Source of the DNA: Lysobacter sp.
Lineage (GTDB): Bacteria > Pseudomonadota > Gammaproteobacteria > Xanthomonadales > Xanthomonadaceae
Length of the DNA stretch: 64,000 nucleotides
Reading direction: 5' to 3'
Assembly (NCBI GenBank): GCA_011526085.1
Contig: WYBC01000038.1
Coordinates: forward strand, 124,001 to 188,000
The notes beneath the pieces are model-generated. The model saw only the letters and a list, made by a program, of their open reading frames with translations. It was not told the DNA's origin and did not search any database. Shown here piece by piece: positions 1-8,368 of this stretch. The first letter of the stretch is position 1; each line of letters starts with the position of its first letter. Position numbers and translations under genes: made by a program.

Positions 1-228
1 CGCGAGCGAAGCGATCGGGGCCACGTTGTAGCGTGCGCCGCGACCGGGGAGCTGCAGTGCGAGCACTTCGGCCGATGCGGGCAGCGCCGCGTGCCAGCCG
101 CGATAGATCGCGCCGCCGCCGCCGGCGTAGGGAAAACAGAAGACGCGGCACTGCGTCGATTGCGGCCGGACTTCGCGGAGGAACCAGTCCGATGGGTTGT
201 TGATCGCCGGGGTGATGATCGCGGACAT
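1..228 (-). CDS. Type II thioesterase, N-terminal part, cut by window edge
   Basis: The reverse strand gives 76 open codons running off the left edge. They contain the signature FCFPYAGGGG at about residues 31-40, followed by YRGW and LQLPGRGAR. This is the N-terminus of the GrsT/TEII alpha/beta hydrolase family, which removes wrongly loaded acyl groups from carrier proteins of nonribosomal peptide and polyketide synthetases. The catalytic GxSxG serine would lie beyond the edge. An in-frame ATG at 261 would add 11 residues; neither start has a strong ribosome-binding site, and 228 fits the family length better. A biosynthetic cluster probably continues to the left (inference). Confidence 0.82.
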   Translation of the reverse strand, partial: MSAIITPAINNPSDWFLREVRPQSTQCRVFCFPYAGGGGAIYRGWHAALPASAEVLALQLPGRGARYNVAPIASLA

Positions 229-552
229 CCTGTTGTCGTGTTCGAACGTGGGGAAAGCCATGCTAACGGATGCGCGGCTGCCGCACATCGGGCATGGCGA
301 CAGCGCCGGGCCGCGACCGCTGCGGTCGCCGCATGTGCGACGGGACGATCATGTCGTCGATATTGCGGGGATGTTGCAATGCCGCATCGCTGGCGGCATC
401 GCGCGTCGTGTTGACCGTCGCAGGACAACACGCTAGCGTACGGCGCGGCAAGGAACGGCCCCCACACGGTCCGAACGCCCCCAAGGTTGTCCGTTTTCCC
501 TGACGGAAGCTCCGGCTTCCGCCGGCACTACCTCTTTACAAGGATGCAAGTC
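229..552. other. Intergenic region between divergent genes
   Basis: About 320 bases separate the leftward thioesterase from the rightward SGNH hydrolase. Short open frames exist on both strands but overlap each other, have arginine-rich low-complexity products and lack ribosome-binding sites, so none is called. The stretch probably holds both promoters. I see no clear hairpin or operator in it. Confidence 0.5.
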
Positions 553-1641
553 ATGACCCACCGATTCGGCAAGAACGCACTTGCGCTGTTTTCGACCCTC
601 GCCCTGCTCGCCGTCGGCGCGCCGGCCATGGCCAATACGCTGAACCAGAACGTGTCCTGGACCATCGATCGCGCGGGCACCACCGCGAAGTATCGCGTCG
701 TCGCCTATGGCGATTCGATCTACGCCGGTTACAACGGCTCCATTTCCAACGCCGCGAAGTATTCGGCGCCCACGGTCGACGCCGAATACCTGGCGGCGCT
801 GTGGAATGCGGACATCGAAAGCGTGCGCCGCGCCAAGTCCGGTGCGATCGCATCCGACGTCTACAACAACAAGATCGTGGCCGAGCGTTCGTACATGCAG
901 GCCGCGTCGACCCGCGTGGTCACTTTCGAAATGTGCGGCAACGACGGCCTGCAGGCGCGCACCAGCTTCAAGGGCCAGACCGGCACCTGCAACTACAGCG
1001 TGCTCACCACCGCGGTGAACAACTGCAAGACCTACGTCGCTTCGGCGATGGATTACATCAACGCCAACGCCTATTCCGGCGTGAAGCTGAAGGTCATCGC
1101 CAACCTGTACTACCCCGGCTACAACGCCGACAACGTGCAGAGCTCGTGCAACGATCCGACCACCGGCGCCAAGGTCAATCTGCGCGACAAGTTCCTGCCG
1201 GCGATCGCGCAGATGAACTACTGGATGTGCGAATACGCCCGCCAGAAGGGCTTCAAGTGCGTCGACAACTTCGCCGAGTACATGGGCGCCGACTACGACA
1301 GCAACGGCGACGGCCAGATCGATTCGAACGCGCTGAAGTACGTCGCCGGCGAGAGCGAATCCAGCTATCTGACCCGCATCACCTCGACCCTGAAGCCGAC
1401 CCTGCGCGACGCGAACACGCACTTCGTGTCCTCGTCCAGCAGCTACGACTACATCCAGTCGGACGACGTGCATCCGACCTACACCGGCGGCACCGTGTCC
1501 GCGGGGCTGTGGGGCGGCACCACCGGCACCGGCGCGGCGCGCTACACCTCGTTCACCAACGGCCGCAGCCCGATCTGGAACCAGTACGGCCACGAGCGCA
1601 TGGGCTGGTCGTTGTCGACCCACAGCCCGGCGGCGCCCTGA
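553..1641 (+). CDS. Secreted SGNH/GDSL-family hydrolase
   Basis: A 362-residue protein with a Sec signal peptide (basic start, hydrophobic core, cleavage near AMA-NT at about residue 25). The mature part opens with YGDSIYAGY, the block I nucleophile-serine motif of SGNH hydrolases. CGND further on matches block III, and DDVHPTY near the C-terminus supplies the block V Asp-x-x-His. It is therefore a likely exported esterase or lipase-like enzyme; the substrate is unknown. An acidic DSNGDGQID stretch resembles a calcium-binding loop. The start at 553 is preferred over the ATG at 544 because AAGG lies nine bases upstream and the signal peptide then begins directly. It appears monocistronic. Confidence 0.85.
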   Translation: MTHRFGKNALALFSTLALLAVGAPAMANTLNQNVSWTIDRAGTTAKYRVVAYGDSIYAGYNGSISNAAKYSAPTVDAEYLAALWNADIESVRRAKSGAIASDVYNNKIVAERSYMQAASTRVVTFEMCGNDGLQARTSFKGQTGTCNYSVLTTAVNNCKTYVASAMDYINANAYSGVKLKVIANLYYPGYNADNVQSSCNDPTTGAKVNLRDKFLPAIAQMNYWMCEYARQKGFKCVDNFAEYMGADYDSNGDGQIDSNALKYVAGESESSYLTRITSTLKPTLRDANTHFVSSSSSYDYIQSDDVHPTYTGGTVSAGLWGGTTGTGAARYTSFTNGRSPIWNQYGHERMGWSLSTHSPAAP

Positions 1642-1684
1642 TCGCGCCACCGGCACAGTCAGGACGCAGTTCCCGGACACGGCG

Positions 1685-2401
1685 ATGGCTGACGATCGCG
1701 ACCATGGCCCCCCCCCGTCGTCCCGCAAGGACGACGAGGGGGTGCGCGTGTCCGGACGCGCGGGCGGCGGTCGCCGCCCCGCGCTGTTGTACAAGGCGCT
1801 CGCGCTGGTGCTGGCGGGCGGCTGCGCGGTCTATGTCGTCAAAACGCTTCACCAGGAATCCAACGCGGCCGCCGATGCCGGCGGTGCCGCGCCCGCGGCC
1901 GATTCGCGGGTCGACGCGCGCACCGCTGCGTCGCCGCACCCTTCTTTCGCGTCGAATGCCGTGCCGCGCCGCGTGCTGACGCCGGGTTCGTCCGGGGCAG
2001 GCGACGGTACCGCCGACGGCCAGGATCTCGCGGCGTTCATTCCGCCGGGCGAAGAACCGACGATGGCGGAGGTCATCGACGAGTTGCACAAGGCCGGCAT
2101 CCACACGGGACTCGGCGCGTTCAATCCGCCGGGCACCAGCCCGCCGCTGGTCGGGCTTGCCGTGCCGGAGGATTTCCCGCTGCCGGAAGGCTATGTCCGC
2201 CATTTCCAGGCGACCGACGATGGCCAGCGCATCGAACCGATCCTGATGTTCTCGCCCGATTTCGAATTCTTCGATGCCGCCGGGCGCCGCATTCCGATTC
2301 CCGCGAACCGCGTGGTGCCGCCGAACATGGCGCCACCCGGATTGACGGTCCGCCTGATCGAGATTCCGCCACCGCTGCTGACGCCGGGCCCCTCGATCTA
2401 G
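1685..2401 (+). CDS. Hypothetical single-pass membrane protein upstream of the Lnt-like gene
   Basis: A 238-residue protein with a basic cytoplasmic N-terminus, one hydrophobic segment at about residues 37-54 (LLYKALALVLAGG...), then an Ala/Pro-rich linker and a proline-rich C-terminal part ending in PPPLLTPGPSI. I recognise no family. The stop lies one base before the start of the Lnt-like gene at 2403, so the two are almost certainly co-transcribed and translationally coupled. That suggests an envelope role, but only by association. Confidence 0.65.
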   Translation: MADDRDHGPPPSSRKDDEGVRVSGRAGGGRRPALLYKALALVLAGGCAVYVVKTLHQESNAAADAGGAAPAADSRVDARTAASPHPSFASNAVPRRVLTPGSSGAGDGTADGQDLAAFIPPGEEPTMAEVIDELHKAGIHTGLGAFNPPGTSPPLVGLAVPEDFPLPEGYVRHFQATDDGQRIEPILMFSPDFEFFDAAGRRIPIPANRVVPPNMAPPGLTVRLIEIPPPLLTPGPSI

Positions 2402-2402
2402 C

Positions 2403-4877
2403 ATGGCCCGGCTTTCTCTCCCCGGCTGGCGCGCGCTGGCCGGCGTCGTCGCCACTGCGATTCTGTTCGGCCTCTATTCGCTGGGCGGTATCGGCCATCT
2501 GCTCGGTTTCGTCCTGCTCGTGCCCTGGCTGCTGGCGCTGGACGCGGGCCGCAGCGCGACCCGTGCCGCGTTGAGCGGAGGGGCGATGAGCGTCGCCTTC
2601 GTCGCGGCGGTACTCGCCTGGTTCGGCGTCGCCATCGCGACCTATACCGGCCTGCACGGCGCGATCGGCGTGCTGGTGGTGCTGGTGGCCGCGCCGCTGC
2701 TGCAGCCGCAGTTCATCGCCTTCGCGCTGGTGCGGCATCTGGCCGGGCGTCGCCATGGCCCGGTGCTGCGCGCGCTGGCGGGCGCAGCAGCGTGGGTGGC
2801 CGTCGAATGGCTGTATCCCAAGCTGTTGGGCGATACCTTCGGCCATGGCCTGGCGCCATCGCCGTGGCTGCGCCAGTTCGCCGATGTCGGCGGCGCGGCC
2901 GGCCTCACCTTCCTGCTGATCCTGATCAACGAAGCCGTCGCCGTCGCGATCGCGCGTCGGCGCGACGGCGCGCGCGCGATGGTCCGGCCGCTGGCGGTCG
3001 CCATCGCTACCGTCGCGCTGATGGCCGGCTACGGCGCGGTGCGCCTGTCGATGCTGGACACCGCGCCCGCGGCCGGCGAGAAGCCGCTGCGCATGGGCAT
3101 GGTGCAGTCGAACATCGTCGACTACGACCGCCTGCGCCGCGAAATGGGCGCGTACGAAGTGGTCCGGCACGTGCTCGACACGCATTACGGGATGTCGCAC
3201 GAGGCGGTCGAGCAGCACGGCGTGGATGCGCTACTGTGGTCGGAAACCGTGTATCCGACGACCTTCGGTCATCCCAAGAGCGAGGCCGGCGCCGAACTCG
3301 ATCGCGAGATCCAGCACTTCATTTCCGCCGCCGGCGTGCCGCTGGTGTTCGGCACCTACGACATCGACGCGACCGGCGAATACAACGCCGCCAGCCTGCT
3401 CGAACCGGTGCCGGTGCCGCTGACGTTCTATCGCAAGACCCGGCTGTTCCTGCTCACCGAACACGTGCCGGTCTGGCTGGACGGGCCGACCCTGCGCGGC
3501 GCGCTGCCGTGGACCGGCACCTGGCGGCCGGGCGACGGCGCGCGCGTGTTTCCGCTGCGGCTCGCCGACGGGCGCGAGATCCCGGTGCTGCCGATGATCT
3601 GCCTGGACGATGTCGACACCGGGCTCGGGATCGACGGCGCGCGCCTCGGCGCGCGCGTGATCCTCGGGCTGTCGAACGATTCCTGGTTCACCGCGCATCC
3701 CGCCGGCGCGAACCTGCACCTCGCGGTCGCCACGTTCCGCAGCATCGAAACCCGCCTGCCGCAGCTGCGCGTGACCAGCAACGGCATCAGCGCCGCCATC
3801 GACGCGCGCGGCCAAGTCGTTGCCCGTACCGCGATGGGCGAACGCAAACTGCTGATCGGCGAAGTGGCGACGGGCGCACCGCCGACGACGCTGATGGTGC
3901 TCTGGGGCGACTGGGTCGGTCGCGCCGGCCTTGCGCTGTTGCTGCTGCTGTCGGTCTTTCCGGTGGTGGAGGCGCTGCGTCGACGCCGGGCGCGCGTCGC
4001 GACAACGCCCGCGCGGACGGATGCGCATGCGCGCATCGACGCGGTCGTGCTGACGCCGGGCTGGCGGATCGCGGCCGGCCTGCTGCGGTTGTTCGCCTGG
4101 TGCGGACTGGCGTGGATCGGCATCGAACTGTTGACCCTGCCCGATGCGCAGTCGAATCCGCTGACCCGGATCTGGCGGTTCGCCGGCCTGGTGCTCGCGC
4201 CGCTGGTCGCGGCCTGGGCGATCGCGCGCGCGTTCGTCGCGACCGTGCGCATCGAGGGCGATGCGCTGGTGCTGGAGCAGCGCGAGCGGCGCATCGAGAT
4301 TCCGCTGGACAACATCGCCGCGGTGGAGCCGTGGTCGCTGCCGCTGCCCGCGGCCGGCGCGTGGCTGCGGCTGGCATCGGGTCGTCGCTGGTCGCACGGC
4401 ATCGCACTGGCCGATGTGTCCGCCCTGATCGATGCCCTGATCGGCGCCGGCGCGCGCCCCGCGCTCGCGACGGCCCGGGCCGCACCCGCGGCGATGTTCG
4501 CGCGCGTGCGCAGCGCGGTGCCGCGCTGGCGGATCGATCATCCGCTGGCGAAATTCGTGCTGTTCCCGCTGGTCCCGGCGCTGCCCGCGTTCCGCCTGCA
4601 CCAGCAGATCGCGTTCGGCGGCACCTTCGGCGAGTACTACACCTTCGGCCTGAAGGCCTACGTCATCGCGTTCCTGATCTGGTGGGCGTCCTGGGCGATC
4701 GGTCTGGCGCTGTTCGCGGCGGCGCTGCGGATCGTCGTCGAAGCGGGCACCGGGCTGTCGCTGCTGCTGCGCCGCGAACGCGCGGCCGGGGTCAGGGCCG
4801 CGCTCGAAACGGTCGCCCGCCTGCTGTTCTTCGTCGGCGTGCCCGCCTGGCTGCTGCTGCGCCTGCTGTCGGGCTGA
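2403..4877 (+). CDS. Apolipoprotein N-acyltransferase-like membrane enzyme with extra C-terminal domain
   Basis: An 824-residue protein. The N-terminal ~220 residues carry several membrane helices and the Lnt-like VEWLYP motif. Residues ~228-485 form a nitrilase/carbon-nitrogen hydrolase domain with the triad in Lnt order: Glu281 (WSETVYP), Lys345 (YRKTRLF) and Cys400 (PMICLDD). SNDSWF and RVTSNGISAAID also match Lnt. Lnt adds the third acyl chain to lipoproteins at the periplasmic face of the inner membrane. Usual length is about 500-540 residues. Here ~290 more follow: two helices, a short beta-rich segment (about 612-680) resembling a bacterial PH domain, and two or three more helices. It is probably a divergent paralogue rather than the housekeeping Lnt, so no symbol is given. 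Confidence 0.75.
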   Translation: MARLSLPGWRALAGVVATAILFGLYSLGGIGHLLGFVLLVPWLLALDAGRSATRAALSGGAMSVAFVAAVLAWFGVAIATYTGLHGAIGVLVVLVAAPLLQPQFIAFALVRHLAGRRHGPVLRALAGAAAWVAVEWLYPKLLGDTFGHGLAPSPWLRQFADVGGAAGLTFLLILINEAVAVAIARRRDGARAMVRPLAVAIATVALMAGYGAVRLSMLDTAPAAGEKPLRMGMVQSNIVDYDRLRREMGAYEVVRHVLDTHYGMSHEAVEQHGVDALLWSETVYPTTFGHPKSEAGAELDREIQHFISAAGVPLVFGTYDIDATGEYNAASLLEPVPVPLTFYRKTRLFLLTEHVPVWLDGPTLRGALPWTGTWRPGDGARVFPLRLADGREIPVLPMICLDDVDTGLGIDGARLGARVILGLSNDSWFTAHPAGANLHLAVATFRSIETRLPQLRVTSNGISAAIDARGQVVARTAMGERKLLIGEVATGAPPTTLMVLWGDWVGRAGLALLLLLSVFPVVEALRRRRARVATTPARTDAHARIDAVVLTPGWRIAAGLLRLFAWCGLAWIGIELLTLPDAQSNPLTRIWRFAGLVLAPLVAAWAIARAFVATVRIEGDALVLEQRERRIEIPLDNIAAVEPWSLPLPAAGAWLRLASGRRWSHGIALADVSALIDALIGAGARPALATARAAPAAMFARVRSAVPRWRIDHPLAKFVLFPLVPALPAFRLHQQIAFGGTFGEYYTFGLKAYVIAFLIWWASWAIGLALFAAALRIVVEAGTGLSLLLRRERAAGVRAALETVARLLFFVGVPAWLLLRLLSG

Positions 4878-5039
4878 CGCATTCGCGAGAAGCGCTCGCC
4901 GCGAACGTCCTGCGGGTGTCGGTCGACATCCTCCGATCCCTCCATTCCCGGCGCGATGGCCGGACCCGCGGCCGGCCGCGCTGCGATTTCGCGTTTTGAA
5001 GCGGCGAAGACGCAGCGCAGCGCGCACAAGGAGCAGGAC

Positions 5040-6941
5040 ATGGGATTCGAAACACGGGCACTCGACGGTGGCGGTACGGTCAAGCTGGCGTCCTGGGAAG
5101 ACCTCAAGCCACCGACCCACGGCAGCGACCTGCGGGACAAGGAGTGGAACGACAGCAAGCCGCGCACGGGCATGGCGTTCTACGAGTCCACCGTGCACTA
5201 CATGCGCAACGACTGGGCGCGGGACAACATGAGCCCGCTGAGCGTGCAGGTGGACCAGCCGGTCCGGACCGACCATGGCTCGGGCGTGGTCGTCGATACG
5301 GTGGAACGGAAGAACCTGCTGCTGTTCCACAGCAAGGCCACCGACACCTGGCATACCGCCGAAGCGCTGGACATCGATCACGCGAGGGAATGGAAGAAGC
5401 ATCTGGGCGACAAGGGCGTGAACAACTACGCCGATGCGCAGATGGCCTACAACGATGTCGACAACCTGCGGATGTTGCCGTCGGTGCACAACCGCTCGCG
5501 CGACAAGCTCGATACGCTGATCGAGACGCACGGCCTCGATTCGAAGCAGTTCCAGAAATGGCGCAAGGAGAACATCGACTTCGATCCCGGTGCGCGGCAC
5601 CGCGAGTTCGACCCGGACGACGACGCGGTGGTCCGCCGCGCTTCGACCCGCGACACCGAATGGGGCGTCGACGACGGCCGCAAGGGGCTGACCTTCGACG
5701 CGCGGGTCAAGAGCATCTGGATGGACAACGAGCTGTCGAAACTGTACGTGACGTCGGTGCCCATCCACGACGAGGCCAACGGCAAGGACTACAGCGTGCC
5801 GCTGTTCCGCTGCCCGGCCACCCAGCAGCTCGTCACCCGCGACGCCTTCGACATCGATCACAAGCAGCCCTTTTCCGAGGTGCTGAAGGAGATGTGCGAC
5901 GACAGCCTGAGCGGCAAGATCACCAAGGCCGAGGCGCTGGATGCGTACAACGACGTCGGCAACCTGCGCCTGGTCAGCCGCAGCGCGAATTCCTCGCACG
6001 AGTGGGAGCTGGATTCGCGCGGCGAATACGACAGTGACATCGATTTCGGCGTCGACGATACCCGCGGGATGCTCGACGACACGCCGCAGCCGCTGCGCAT
6101 GAACGAGCCCGACCACCCGAACTACGCCATGTTCAAGAAGGCGCTGTCGGAGATGGAGACGATCGCGCCCGACACCTCCGGCATCACCCATCTGGAGCGC
6201 GAGAACGCCGCGTCGTCGCTGGTGCAGAGCGCGGTGGCCAAGGGCATGGACCGCATCGACGAGGTTGTCTTCAATCCGAAAAACCAGGAACTTCTGGCCG
6301 TGATGGGCGACCCGCCGCGGAACGGGGCCTATGCCGCGCTGTCGATGTCGGACGCCATCGACCGCACGCTGGAGCAGAACTCGGACGTGATCGCGGTGAT
6401 GTCCAAACCGCACGGGCCGATGCTGCAGCAGGCGCTGCAGGAAATGCGCGAGAACCAGCGTTTCGTGATGACCCAGGCGCTGGACCTGCGCGACAAGGGC
6501 ATCCTCGATTTCGAGTATCCGACGCAGACGGGCCAGAACAAGCCGCCGATGATGAGCAATCCTTCGCATCCGGATTACGGCGATTTCAAGACCGTCCGCG
6601 ACTGGATCGACCGGGTCGATCCGGAGCGGCGCACGCTGCCGCAGGATGGTTATCGCGACAACCTCGCCGCGGCGACGGTGCTCGACGCCCGCAAGAACGG
6701 GTTGACGCACATCGACGGCGTGATGATGAACCAGGACAAGACCGGCGTGATCGCGGTGCAGGGCAACCTGCAGAATCTGTCCGATCCGTCCAACCACATC
6801 TCCGCGACGAACGTCTCGCGCGGTGCGCTGACCCCGGTGGACTACAGCACCCACAGCATGGACGAGGCGCGCAGGCTTGCGCAGCAGCAGGCGCAGACGG
6901 TGCAGCAGCCGACGCAGCAACCGTCGGCGATGATCCATTGA
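5040..6941 (+). CDS. XVIPCD-type T4SS effector candidate with two HNH-like motifs (paralogue 1)
   Basis: A 633-residue protein without signal peptide. Start chosen at 5040, six bases after AAGGAG. It has two HNH-like motifs: DIDH at 111-114 with NDVDNLRMLPSVHNR at 138-152, and DIDH at 271-274 with NDVGNLRL then ANSSHEWE at 304-323. Spacing of the DH, N and N/H residues suits the beta-beta-alpha metal nuclease fold. The C-terminus (about 505-605) has GLTHIDGV and IAVQG then a Gln-rich tail, matching the XVIPCD signal that recruits Xanthomonadales T4SS effectors to VirD4. A second, weaker copy lies at 355-455 (GMDRIDEVV, LLAVMGD). Family knowledge suggests an antibacterial toxin; nuclease activity is inferred. 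Confidence 0.75.
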   Translation: MGFETRALDGGGTVKLASWEDLKPPTHGSDLRDKEWNDSKPRTGMAFYESTVHYMRNDWARDNMSPLSVQVDQPVRTDHGSGVVVDTVERKNLLLFHSKATDTWHTAEALDIDHAREWKKHLGDKGVNNYADAQMAYNDVDNLRMLPSVHNRSRDKLDTLIETHGLDSKQFQKWRKENIDFDPGARHREFDPDDDAVVRRASTRDTEWGVDDGRKGLTFDARVKSIWMDNELSKLYVTSVPIHDEANGKDYSVPLFRCPATQQLVTRDAFDIDHKQPFSEVLKEMCDDSLSGKITKAEALDAYNDVGNLRLVSRSANSSHEWELDSRGEYDSDIDFGVDDTRGMLDDTPQPLRMNEPDHPNYAMFKKALSEMETIAPDTSGITHLERENAASSLVQSAVAKGMDRIDEVVFNPKNQELLAVMGDPPRNGAYAALSMSDAIDRTLEQNSDVIAVMSKPHGPMLQQALQEMRENQRFVMTQALDLRDKGILDFEYPTQTGQNKPPMMSNPSHPDYGDFKTVRDWIDRVDPERRTLPQDGYRDNLAAATVLDARKNGLTHIDGVMMNQDKTGVIAVQGNLQNLSDPSNHISATNVSRGALTPVDYSTHSMDEARRLAQQQAQTVQQPTQQPSAMIH

Positions 6942-7009
6942 TGCCCATGGTGGGCGACGCCGGAAGCGATGCCGACACGCGGCGAACGCCGCTCCACGAA
7001 GGACGAACG

Positions 7010-7591
7010 ATGCAACGATTGCTTCCCTCGGAACTGGCCTGGTATGCGACCGGCCGGTTCTACGCTGCAGAAGACGGCAGTCTCGCCGACTACGGCTATT
7101 TCCTGCATCTGCCGTTTCCGGGGTGCCCGTTGTTCGACGGGCCGCGCGGCGAAACGACCGCGTATTTCACCTTCGCCGCCAAACCCTTCTCCGATCGTCC
7201 GGTGGCGAACGGCGGGCTGTCGCTGGCGGTGGATCCGGTCGGCGAGTTCTCGTTGTACCTGCAGCGGCGGCCGGCCGGAAACTTCGACGATCCCGCCACC
7301 TTCGCCCAGGGCGATCGCATCGCCACGTTCCGCCGCACCAGCCTGGTGGTGGATACGACCGTGGCCGGCGGCAGCGCGGGCACCGCACTGCTGATCTCCA
7401 ACGTGTTCTCGGCGCGGCTGATCGAAAGCCGCAGCTTCGCGTTCGATGGTCGGGAATACGATCTGGCGCATGCCGTCGGTCACGGCATCACCCAGTTCGG
7501 AATCGCCGCCACTGCGCCAATCGCGCCGCCGCCCCGTGGTTATACCTCGGTGGTGCCGTTCACCGGTTCGGCGATCGCGCTCGGCGCATAG
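7010..7591 (+). CDS. Hypothetical protein directly downstream of XVIPCD protein 1
   Basis: A 193-residue protein starting at 7010, six bases after a GAAGGA ribosome-binding site. It begins 68 bases after the stop of the preceding putative effector, so the two are likely co-transcribed. There is no signal peptide or membrane helix. The sequence is rich in beta-strand-like alternation (YFLHLPFPGCPLF, TAYFTFAAKPF, GEFSLYLQRR). I recognise no family. By position it could be the cognate immunity protein, which for a nuclease would be cytoplasmic, but nothing in the sequence proves this. Confidence 0.6.
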   Translation: MQRLLPSELAWYATGRFYAAEDGSLADYGYFLHLPFPGCPLFDGPRGETTAYFTFAAKPFSDRPVANGGLSLAVDPVGEFSLYLQRRPAGNFDDPATFAQGDRIATFRRTSLVVDTTVAGGSAGTALLISNVFSARLIESRSFAFDGREYDLAHAVGHGITQFGIAATAPIAPPPRGYTSVVPFTGSAIALGA

Positions 7592-7918
7592 CGCGCTCCG
7601 GCACGCCGTCGAAAACAGCCTGCGGGCGAAGTCATGGATGGCTGCGACTCGAAAAACGTCCGGGATGCGCGTATTTCAGCAACCCGCTGACGTCGCGGTG
7701 ACGGCGCTTCACATCACCAGCGCCGCGGGCAGCGGCGCCGTACCGTTCCAGCGCTCGCGGCCGGCGAGCGCGGCGAGTTCGGCGTACCGTTCCAACGGGA
7801 TCATCGCGGGTTCCCTCGAGTCGAAGTGTCGTCAGGAGCCAATGCGATCGGCATGACCGGACGGCCAGCGGGCCGCTCGTTTAACGACTGCCTGCGAGGC
7901 GCGCTGTAGCATGGGCCG
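7592..7918. other. Intergenic region with a short minus-strand ORF remnant
   Basis: About 330 bases without a convincing gene. On the minus strand, 7709-7804 encodes a 31-residue peptide (MIPLERYAELAALAG then RERWNGTAPLP) whose composition looks protein-like. There is no ribosome-binding site and no continuation in frame, so it may be the remnant of a decayed gene. The right end holds the promoter of the next gene, with a TAGCAT -10-like box six bases before its ATG. Confidence 0.35.
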
Positions 7919-8362
7919 ATGATCGTCGCCCGCGTCCGCGCGTTCCTGCTCTGCGCCGCCGTGCTCGCCGCGTGTCCGGCCGATGCGGCGCAGCCCGTCG
8001 CCGCCCCGCGGCAGGTGCGGCATGCGCCCGTGCCGGTCGGCGCGCGCCCACCGTGCCCCGCACCGGCCGCGAAGCCGTCGACCCCCGCCGCAACCGCGAA
8101 GGCACCGGAGACCGCGCGCCCCGCGACGCGACGACCGGCTGCCGACCGCAGTCCCTACGGCGATGCCCATTACGCCGCGAGCGATCTCCAGCGCGAGATC
8201 GCGCGTCTCATCGCGCAGCAGGACTGCGTGGATCCCGCCGAGGGCGATCCCTTCGGCAGCCACGACGCATGGCGCCGCATCGATGCGAACGACGATGCCG
8301 GCGCGAAGGACGGCGACAAGAGCGCCGACAAGAACGCCGACAAGAACGCCGGCACGCCGTAG
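7919..8362 (+). CDS. Hypothetical secreted protein, low complexity
   Basis: A 147-residue protein with an N-terminal signal peptide (FLLCAAVLAACPADA-AQ, cleavage near residue 23). An Ala/Pro/Arg-rich middle follows, then a short ordered segment (YAASDLQREIARLIAQQDCVD) and a tail rich in Asp, Lys and Ala (KDGDKSADKNADKN). The C-terminal repeats look disordered. No family recognised. TAGCAT sits exactly six bases before the ATG and no Shine-Dalgarno is visible, so the transcript may be leaderless. It is convergent with the tail-sheath gene, whose stop is seven bases away. Confidence 0.55.
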   Translation: MIVARVRAFLLCAAVLAACPADAAQPVAAPRQVRHAPVPVGARPPCPAPAAKPSTPAATAKAPETARPATRRPAADRSPYGDAHYAASDLQREIARLIAQQDCVDPAEGDPFGSHDAWRRIDANDDAGAKDGDKSADKNADKNAGTP

Positions 8363-8368
8363 CCGGCG

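Noticed and set aside
433-1794. Minus-strand frame of 453 codons
   Set aside because: It lies antisense to the SGNH hydrolase; the product is Val/Arg/Gly-rich with no domain and no ribosome-binding site.
3231-6938. 1235-codon open frame on the minus strand opposite the Lnt-like and first XVIPCD genes
   Set aside because: It spans two genes with clear domains on the plus strand and its product is Arg/His/Gln-rich low complexity. This is the usual high-GC antisense shadow.
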